Under the pieces are notes generated by a model, which saw nothing but the letters and a program-made list of their open reading frames with translations, ran no database searches and was not told the origin of the DNA. Source: JAAZNO01 sp964508025 (lineage in GTDB: Bacteria; Chloroflexota; Anaerolineae; B4-G1; SLSP01). From it: 64,000 nt of DNA. Within the stretch, counting starts at the first letter, position 1. Each line of letters opens with the position of its first letter. Positions 58,666-64,000 of the stretch are shown here, one piece after another. The position numbers were made by a program, and so were the translations under genes. The DNA is taken from contig CAZDSF010000001.1 in NCBI GenBank assembly GCA_964508025.1, positions 1-64,000 of the forward strand. The letters are read 5' to 3'.

Positions 58666-59664
58666 ATGACAGAGCAGGCGCGTATTCTGGTGGTAGATGA
58701 TGATGACCTCGCGCGGATGGGGGTGCAACGTGTTCTGAGCCGCGAGGGGTATGCTGTGATGGAAGCTGCAAGCGCCGAGCAAGCATTGGAGTGCTTGCGC
58801 CAGCAGCGCTTCGAGCTGGTGATCACGGATTTGCAGATGCCGGGCATGGATGGCTTCGAGCTGTTGCAGGCGCTCAAGCAGCGCGGTTCGCAGCTGCCGG
58901 TGCTGATGTTGACCGGGCACGGCTCGATGGAGACAGTCCTGCAAGCGTTGCGGCACGGCGTCAATGATTTCCTTACCAAACCGTATCAGCCGGAGGAGTT
59001 GCTCACAATTGTGGCGCGCGAGGTGGCGCGTTACCGGCAGAGTCTTCCCCCTGGTGTGGAGACGACGTTGGGCTTGCATCTACCCGCCGCCGATCTGGAG
59101 CGCCTCGATCAGCTGTTGGCTGAGCTGCGCGCCGAGATCAGCGCCCGGTGCGTGCTGCTGGTTGAGGGCAATGGCTCGGTCATCGCCAGCAAGGGCGCGC
59201 TGCAAGAGATCAACGTGGGCGCGCTGGCGGCGCTGGTCGCCGGTGATTTTGCCGCCACCGCCGGGATCGCCTCCCTCATCGGCGAGAGCGATGCTTTCAA
59301 GCTGAACTATCACGAAGGCGAGACTTACAGCGTCTACTCCGCTCAGATCATCCCCAGCGTGTTTATGCTCATCATCTTCAGTCAGGATATCAAACTGGGG
59401 GCGGTGATGTACTATGCCCGGCACGTCTTGGAGAATGCGCAAGCCATCCTCAAGCGCGTTGCCATAGCCATGCCTGCGCGCCCCGCAAACGTTGCGCCAG
59501 CCTCCGCGCCGCCGGAGGAAGCTCCCGCCGCCGCATCGTCCGCGCCGGAGTCGGAGGATTCAGAGCTGTTTTCGCTGGATCAAATGCTCTCCAGCGGGCT
59601 GCTCGATCCCGATCTGCTCGACAACCTGGATGCGCAATTCAAGAAACTGTGGGGGAATGGCTAA
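58666..59664 (+). CDS. REC-roadblock/LC7 response regulator
   Basis: A 332-residue protein. The REC domain (1-122) has D55 (LVITDLQMPG) and K105 (FLTKPYQP). A linker leads to an LC7/roadblock domain (about 140-265, RCVLLVEGNGSVIASKGALQ and VFMLIIFSQDIKLG). A Pro/Ala tail ends in an acidic helical stretch (FSLDQMLSSGLLDPDLLDNL). Phosphorylation would therefore be linked to roadblock-GTPase contacts. It is a single gene followed by a terminator. Confidence 0.87.
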   Translation: MTEQARILVVDDDDLARMGVQRVLSREGYAVMEAASAEQALECLRQQRFELVITDLQMPGMDGFELLQALKQRGSQLPVLMLTGHGSMETVLQALRHGVNDFLTKPYQPEELLTIVAREVARYRQSLPPGVETTLGLHLPAADLERLDQLLAELRAEISARCVLLVEGNGSVIASKGALQEINVGALAALVAGDFAATAGIASLIGESDAFKLNYHEGETYSVYSAQIIPSVFMLIIFSQDIKLGAVMYYARHVLENAQAILKRVAIAMPARPANVAPASAPPEEAPAAASSAPESEDSELFSLDQMLSSGLLDPDLLDNLDAQFKKLWGNG

Positions 59665-59686
59665 CAGCGCTGGTTTGGCAGCATCA

Positions 59687-59724
59687 AGCGCGCGCACTTT
59701 CTCACAAGTGCGCGCGTTGTGTTT
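59687..59724 (+). terminator. Terminator after the REC-LC7 gene
   Basis: A 13-bp stem (59687-59699 with 59706-59718, one G-T pair) of alternating GC, followed by TTGTGTTTTG. It separates the signalling genes from the next kinase unit. Confidence 0.72.
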
Positions 59725-59737
59725 TGTCCACCGTTTC

Positions 59738-59755
59738 CTTGTACTCAAGTACAAG
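59738..59755. promoter_or_regulatory. Palindromic operator-like site upstream of the NarX-type kinase
   Basis: CTTGTACT and AGTACAAG are a perfect 8-bp inverted repeat around CA, 80 bases before the kinase ATG, where a regulator or RNA hairpin could act. No clean -35/-10 pair is seen beside it. Confidence 0.5.
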
Positions 59756-59834
59756 CCATAATTCGTTCATCCGCCTGATGACACAAATCGAAACCTCGAT
59801 TACAATCAAGGTATTCCAGAACAGGGAGCGCATC

Positions 59835-61469
59835 ATGCCGAATTTGAACCGTCCTATCAGAATGCGGGTGCAATACAAGCTGACGCTGACTTATGTGTTG
59901 TTGGGGTTGGCAACGTTGCTGATTGCGCTGTGGCGCCCCTGGGTCGCGGTGGTCGGTCTGCTGGCGTTAAGCGCGCTACTTGGCTGGATGGGTGCGCGGC
60001 GCTTGCGGCGGGTGCTGGAGATCACCCAGGCCTGGTTGCGGGGCCATCTGGCGCTGCGCATTGCCGATCCCGTGACCGATGATTTTGGGATGCTGACGGC
60101 GCAGTTGGATGTGCTGGCAGCGCATCTCAAAGAGGATGAAGAGGATCTGGAAGCGTTGCGCGAGCACAATGCCCGGCTCACGGATCAGGTGCGCGCGCTG
60201 GCGGTGGTCGAGGAGCGTAATCGCCTGGCGCGGGAGCTGCACGATAGCGTGAAGCAGCATCTCTTCAGCCTGACGATGACGGCAAGCGCTATTCGGGCGC
60301 GGTGCTCGGCGCAGGTGTTGCCAGAGGATGTCCGGGAGATGCTGGAAGAAGTTGAACGGGCAGCCCAGGCGGCGCAGCGCGAGACGACGCGCTTGATCGA
60401 GGATCTGCGTCCCGGTTCGTTGAAGGAAATGGGCTTGATTCGCGCGGTGAATGACTACAGCTTGCTGTTGGGCGCGCAGGAGCATCTACTGATCTATGTG
60501 GATGTGGGTGGTTCGGATCAGCACATCCCGCTGCCGGTGACGGAGGCGCTCTATCGTGTGGTGCAGGAGGCGTTGCACAATGTCGTGCGGCACGCGCACG
60601 CTACGCGGGTGGATATTATGCTGCACTGTCTGCCTGCTTCGGTGACGTTGCGCATCAGCGATAATGGCGTGGGCTTCGATACGAGCGCACCGCATAGCGG
60701 GTTGGGTTTCACGAATATGACCGAGCGCCTGATGGGGGTGGGGGGCAAACTGACGGTTGAAAGCCGGCTGGGTCGCGGCACAACTGTAAATGCCGAGGTC
60801 AATTTGCCGGGGCGGCGGAGTGTGCTCCTGGCCGGCGCGGACGCGCAGCCCTATCGGCCTGATGTGAGCGTGGAGAACTGGGCCTGGTTGGGGCAGCGGT
60901 TGGTCATTCCGGTGGGGCAGACCTGGCCCTGGTTGCCGACTGAGCAGCGCAATCTGCGGCGTCCGTTGGCTGATCCCATTGATGGGCCTTTCATCATTCG
61001 CAAAAGCCGCAGTGTGTTGGGTTTACGGATGGCTTGTCAGTTGCGGGCAGCCGGATCTGGCGTGGCGTTGGTGGAGATTCACACCACGGCTAACGGCTAT
61101 AGTTGGGACATTGAGGGGGCATCCTGGGAATTGCGGCGAGTGCGCGGGCAGCGGGGACGCATGTTGCTGCTGCGCAAGCGCCAACCGTTGGCGGCATTGC
61201 AGTATCAGGGCCGTCAAATCCGCAGCTGGACCGAGATTAATTTCGACGATCATGGCTATAGCCTGGCGCCGGGACGCGAAGGCGCCGGGACGTGGACTGT
61301 GCTTGATGAAAGCGGCGCGGCGCTGATGATGTTATCCTGGTCAGGCGATACGTTGTCCATTGCGTTGCAACATGCGGCGCCGCTGCCGTTGCTGACGCTG
61401 ATTGCAGCGCGGGTGTTGGATGAGCAATTGTTGTTCGTGGCTTTGGAATCTGCCGGCAAGGACGGTTGA
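59835..61469 (+). CDS. NarX/LiaS-type membrane histidine kinase with long C-terminal extension
   Basis: A 544-residue kinase from ATG 59835. Two hydrophobic segments (about 16-55) form an anchor without a large external domain. A HAMP-like region follows (about 60-100), then HisKA_3 with H136 (LARELHDSVKQHLFSLTMTA) and a HATPase domain (EALHNVVRHAHATRV; NGVGFDTSAPHSGLGFTNMT). The last 210 residues are an unrecognised β-rich domain (about 335-544). The partner regulator is probably the NarL-type protein at 62888. Confidence 0.87.
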   Translation: MPNLNRPIRMRVQYKLTLTYVLLGLATLLIALWRPWVAVVGLLALSALLGWMGARRLRRVLEITQAWLRGHLALRIADPVTDDFGMLTAQLDVLAAHLKEDEEDLEALREHNARLTDQVRALAVVEERNRLARELHDSVKQHLFSLTMTASAIRARCSAQVLPEDVREMLEEVERAAQAAQRETTRLIEDLRPGSLKEMGLIRAVNDYSLLLGAQEHLLIYVDVGGSDQHIPLPVTEALYRVVQEALHNVVRHAHATRVDIMLHCLPASVTLRISDNGVGFDTSAPHSGLGFTNMTERLMGVGGKLTVESRLGRGTTVNAEVNLPGRRSVLLAGADAQPYRPDVSVENWAWLGQRLVIPVGQTWPWLPTEQRNLRRPLADPIDGPFIIRKSRSVLGLRMACQLRAAGSGVALVEIHTTANGYSWDIEGASWELRRVRGQRGRMLLLRKRQPLAALQYQGRQIRSWTEINFDDHGYSLAPGREGAGTWTVLDESGAALMMLSWSGDTLSIALQHAAPLPLLTLIAARVLDEQLLFVALESAGKDG

Positions 61470-61520
61470 TCGGTTGCTGTTCATTGTTTGCATGTAGAAA
61501 GCATCAGAAAGGAGTGCGCT

Positions 61521-62381
61521 ATGAGACACATTATCGGGTTTTTGTACACGCTGAAGCCTTATGAGCGAGGTATTCAGGAGACCTTCGGCAAGTACGCGCG
61601 TTTTGTCTTGCCGGGATTGGGCTTTCAGATTCCCATGCTCCAGGTCATTCGGGTGCGGGATATTCGGGAGCACACGATGGATATTCCGCCCCAGCCAGTG
61701 ATTACCAAGGACAATGTCGAAATTCGGGTGGATGGCGTGATGTGGGTGCGGCCCAAGGCAGATGAGGAGTCCATCAAGCGCACTTTCTACAACATTGACA
61801 ATTGGAAGCGCGCGGTTGTGCAGCTGGCAATGACGAATTTGCGTCAGGAATTTGGCGATTTGACGCTCGATGAGAGCCTGGTCGCGCGGGAGAAGATTGC
61901 CAATAATCTGCAAGCAGTGCTCAACAAGTTCGCCGATGATTGGGGCCTGATCGTCAGCAAGGTTGAGATTATGCTGATTGACCCGCCTGAAGACATCAAG
62001 CGCGCCATGCATAAGCAGAAGACCGCAGAACAGGAGCGGCGTGCGATGCGCCTGTTAGCGACGGGCGAGTTCGAGGCGGCAGAGCAGCAGAAGCTGGCGA
62101 CCATCCAGCGCGCGGAAGGCGAGCGCGAGGCGGCGATTCGCAAGGCCGAAGGTGAGCGTGAAGCGTCCATCAAGGTGGCGGAGGGGCGCGCCGAGGCGAT
62201 TCGGCTGGTGAACGAGGCCGCGGAGAAGTATTTCCAGGGTAACGCGCAATTGCTGCGCCAGCTGGAAATGACGGAGACTGCGCTACGCGACAACGCGAAA
62301 GTGGTCGTCACGCAAGATGGCATCAGCCCCACACTGTTGTTGGGCGAGCTGCCGCTCAGCATGAAGCGACGGGAGTCGTAG
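61521..62381 (+). CDS. SPFH/stomatin-like protein without an N-terminal membrane anchor
   Basis: A 286-residue protein from ATG 61521 (AAAGGAG upstream). It has an SPFH domain (about 10-165) with PQPVITKDNVEIRVDGVMWV and coiled-coil repeats (ERRAMRLLATGEFEAAEQQK, AEGEREAAIRKAEGEREASI). No membrane helix precedes the domain, unlike most slipins, so membrane contact may occur through the IIGFLYTLKPYERG segment. Such proteins scaffold membrane microdomains. Confidence 0.87.
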   Translation: MRHIIGFLYTLKPYERGIQETFGKYARFVLPGLGFQIPMLQVIRVRDIREHTMDIPPQPVITKDNVEIRVDGVMWVRPKADEESIKRTFYNIDNWKRAVVQLAMTNLRQEFGDLTLDESLVAREKIANNLQAVLNKFADDWGLIVSKVEIMLIDPPEDIKRAMHKQKTAEQERRAMRLLATGEFEAAEQQKLATIQRAEGEREAAIRKAEGEREASIKVAEGRAEAIRLVNEAAEKYFQGNAQLLRQLEMTETALRDNAKVVVTQDGISPTLLLGELPLSMKRRES

Positions 62382-62453
62382 TCGAACCGGTCAGCGGGCG
62401 GCGTGATAGCGCAGCATTATGCTGGTGGGTGCCTTTATGGGCGGGGGTGAGTA

Positions 62454-62508
62454 GTTCGTAGTGAGCAGTGGCTTTTGATAACGGCTCTCTACTCACTACG
62501 AACTGATT
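62454..62508. repeat. B-family word repeat
   Basis: TTCGTAGTGAGCAGTGGCTT (forward) and CTCTACTCACTACGAACTGA (reverse) with a short loop form a hairpin between the stomatin and small membrane protein genes. Confidence 0.75.
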
Positions 62509-62532
62509 TGTGTTTTTTATATGGAGCTAGCC

Positions 62533-62880
62533 ATGACAGATATGGAGCGTCCGTCTTACTATTATGACGAGGAAGAACAGCCGCGCCGGAGATCGGGCGG
62601 GGGCGCCGGGGGCTTTTTCTTGGGGCTGGTGCTGGGCCTGGGACTCGGTTTTTGGGGCGGGCGCAGCCTGCCAACCGATTTCTTTGGTCCAGGCTTCGAG
62701 TGGGCTTTGGCCGCCATTGTGCCGTTGGTGATGTTGATCGCGATTATGGGACGTTTCCGCCAGCGCGTCGAGTTTCGATCGTTGCCGGAAGAGCGGGCGC
62801 GGGGGTTGCTGCTCGTCATGTTGGGGTTGATCCTGGCGACCGGGATCGCCGTGGCGATGTTGGCGACGCTGAGCCGGTGA
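62533..62880 (+). CDS. Small three-TM glycine-zipper membrane protein
   Basis: A 115-residue protein from ATG 62533 (GGAGC five bases upstream). The acidic N-terminus (DMERPSYYYDEEEQPRRRSG) is followed by a glycine-zipper segment (GGFFLGLVLGLGLGFWGG), then two more membrane segments (ALAAIVPLVMLIAIM; GLLLVMLGLILATGIAVAML). No family is recognised. It lies between the stomatin-like gene and the NarL-type regulator, with seven bases to the latter. Confidence 0.72.
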   Translation: MTDMERPSYYYDEEEQPRRRSGGGAGGFFLGLVLGLGLGFWGGRSLPTDFFGPGFEWALAAIVPLVMLIAIMGRFRQRVEFRSLPEERARGLLLVMLGLILATGIAVAMLATLSR

Positions 62881-62887
62881 GGTGGAG

Positions 62888-63583
62888 ATGACGGAAAGAG
62901 CCGCCGATGTTGACAGCATCACCGTCTTCATTGTGGATGATCACGATGTGGTGCGCAAGGGATTGCGCTTCTATCTGAGCGCCCAACCGGATGTGGTCAT
63001 TGTGGGTGAGGCGGGCGATGTGCTGAATGCGGTCAATGGCGCGGCGCAACAGATTCCTGATGTGGTGCTCATGGATCTGGTGTTGCCGTTACAACCGGGG
63101 CGCGAGCCTTCGGATCAAGGCGGCGTCCAGGCGACGCGCCGCATCCGTGAGATCAGCCCGCACACGCAAGTGGTGGTGCTCACCAGCTACGTGCAAGATG
63201 AGTTGATCTTCTCGGCGATCAAGGCGGGGGCGCTTTCGTATTTGCTCAAGGATGCCGATGCCGAAACGGTGCTGCGCGCCATCCGCGCGGCAGCGCAGGG
63301 CGAAGCCACGCTCCATCCGCGCATTGCTCGCCGCTTGATGGCTGAGGTCTCCGCGCCAGCGCAGGCGCGCAATCCTGCTGCCGGACTCACCCCCCGCGAG
63401 CTGGAAGTGTTGCAGCTCATCGCGCAGGGGCAGTCTAATCTCGAAATTGCCGAGACATTGGTGGTGACGGAGCGCACCGTCAAGGCGCACGTCAGCAATT
63501 TGCTGAACAAGTTGCACCTTTCGGATCGCACGCAGGCAGCGATCTATGCCTGGCGCGAGGGGTTGATCGAAGAAAAACCGTGA
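62888..63583 (+). CDS. NarL/LuxR-type response regulator
   Basis: A 231-residue DNA-binding regulator. The REC domain has D63 (VVLMDLVLPL) with an unusual longer loop (PGREPSDQGGVQ) after the phosphorylation site. The LuxR HTH (about 160-220) is LTPRELEVLQLIAQGQSNLE and ERTVKAHVSNLLNKLHL. ATG 62888 has GAGGTGGAG directly upstream; a GTG at 62882 is the alternative. The NarX-type kinase at 59835 is the probable partner. Confidence 0.93.
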   Translation: MTERAADVDSITVFIVDDHDVVRKGLRFYLSAQPDVVIVGEAGDVLNAVNGAAQQIPDVVLMDLVLPLQPGREPSDQGGVQATRRIREISPHTQVVVLTSYVQDELIFSAIKAGALSYLLKDADAETVLRAIRAAAQGEATLHPRIARRLMAEVSAPAQARNPAAGLTPRELEVLQLIAQGQSNLEIAETLVVTERTVKAHVSNLLNKLHLSDRTQAAIYAWREGLIEEKP

Positions 63584-63636
63584 CGGCGTAGCTTTCTAGC
63601 CCCCGCCGGGATTGGTTTTGGGATAGCTGCGAAGTC

Positions 63637-64000
63637 TTAAGGTTGTTGCAGCGTATGCAGCAGCGGTAGGAAAAGGGTAAACGTTGAGCCTTCCTTGACT
63701 GTGCTTTCGATTTCTATCCATCCGCCGTGCATTTCCACAATCTCTTTGACGATAGCCAGCCCCAAGCCGGTCCCCGATTTCTGCATCAGTTGCGGTACCT
63801 TGCCACGGAAAAAGCGTTCGAAGATGTGCGGTAGTTCGTCTTCGGGGATGCCGATGCCGTTGTCCTGGATGGTCACAGCGGCCCAGCGGCGTTGCGCTAC
63901 TTCGACCTGGTTGATGGCAACGGCGACTTCTCCATCTGTTAGCGTGTACAGAAGTCCATTTTCCACCAGATTGTTGAGCACTACCACCAATTGTTTGGGG
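63637..64000 (-). CDS. Histidine kinase, C-terminal part (truncated by the window edge)
   Basis: The HATPase domain and C-terminus of a sensor kinase: NNLVENGLLYTLTDGE (N box), IQDNGIGIPEDELPHIFERF (G1/F box), and SGTGLGLAIVKEIVEMHGGW (G2). The frame is open to the window end at 64000, so the phosphoacceptor and sensor parts are upstream in genomic sequence not given. It is convergent with the NarL-type regulator. Confidence 0.9.
   Translation of the reverse strand, partial: PKQLVVVLNNLVENGLLYTLTDGEVAVAINQVEVAQRRWAAVTIQDNGIGIPEDELPHIFERFFRGKVPQLMQKSGTGLGLAIVKEIVEMHGGWIEIESTVKEGSTFTLFLPLLHTLQQP

Noticed and set aside
1..64000. tRNA or rRNA genes
   Set aside because: No cloverleaf with conserved TTC/CCA-type arms or rRNA-like stretch was recognised in the spacers read.

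Overview
The window looks like a scaffold from a draft or metagenome-assembled genome: a run of exactly 100 N at 14512-14611 marks a gap. GC-rich coding DNA, the secE-nusG-rplK-rplA-rplJ-rplL order, a LivFGHM transporter with a multi-domain lipoprotein, MglA/roadblock genes without other motility genes, and the style of the intergenic repeats suggest a Chloroflexota bacterium (Anaerolineae-like). This is inferred from gene content; no 16S gene is present.

Layout. 0-4 kb: secE, nusG (with a long acidic N-terminal extension), rplK, rplA, an L10 leader with attenuator, rplJ, rplL and a terminator. 3.9-7 kb: a degenerate Lgt-like membrane protein, a site-2 protease and a glycosyltransferase. 7.1-11.7 kb (minus strand): a PPOX-fold flavoprotein, an AlbA_2/Schlafen-type ATP-binding protein and gyrA. 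11.8-18.4 kb: a Cys-rich unknown protein, a membrane-anchored clan GH-A glycosidase, rsmD, the gap, an Amt-like protein without the twin histidines, a candidate structured small RNA with a perfect sigma70 promoter, a DUF126 protein, and a secreted PA14 protein. 18.5-27.1 kb: an XRE regulator with a probable frameshift, then an acyl-CoA gene cluster (SDR, KAS III-like, CoA-transferase, two alpha/beta hydrolases, thiolase plus DUF35), with an S23 four-helix-bundle gene inserted. 27.2-34.2 kb: a branched-chain-amino-acid-type ABC transporter whose binding protein is a tandem duplication.

34.3-53.9 kb (minus strand) is a contractile injection system (phage-tail-like) cluster of 16 genes: sheath, tube, predicted chaperone, adaptors, hub, spike, PAAR tip, gp25, baseplate J, tail protein I-like and two large distal proteins. 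No capsid, portal, terminase or lysis gene is present, so it is not an intact prophage. No AAA+ ATPase or obvious tape measure is seen. One protein fuses a tail-adaptor domain to an OmpA-like domain that carries an inserted peptidoglycan-binding domain, which suggests cell-wall anchoring.

54.2-64 kb: a signalling block of REC-histidine kinase, MglA-like GTPase, roadblock/LC7, DUF4388-LC7, protoglobin, di-iron ODP-like protein, REC-LC7, NarX-type kinase, stomatin-like protein, a small membrane protein, a NarL-type regulator, and a kinase cut by the window edge. The globin and di-iron proteins beside GTPase/roadblock genes suggest an oxygen- or NO-sensing module that feeds a small-GTPase switch.

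Spacers throughout carry degenerate tandem 'word' repeats, usually a forward run followed by its reverse complement. At least six word families recur, and several run into the 5' or 3' ends of coding regions.
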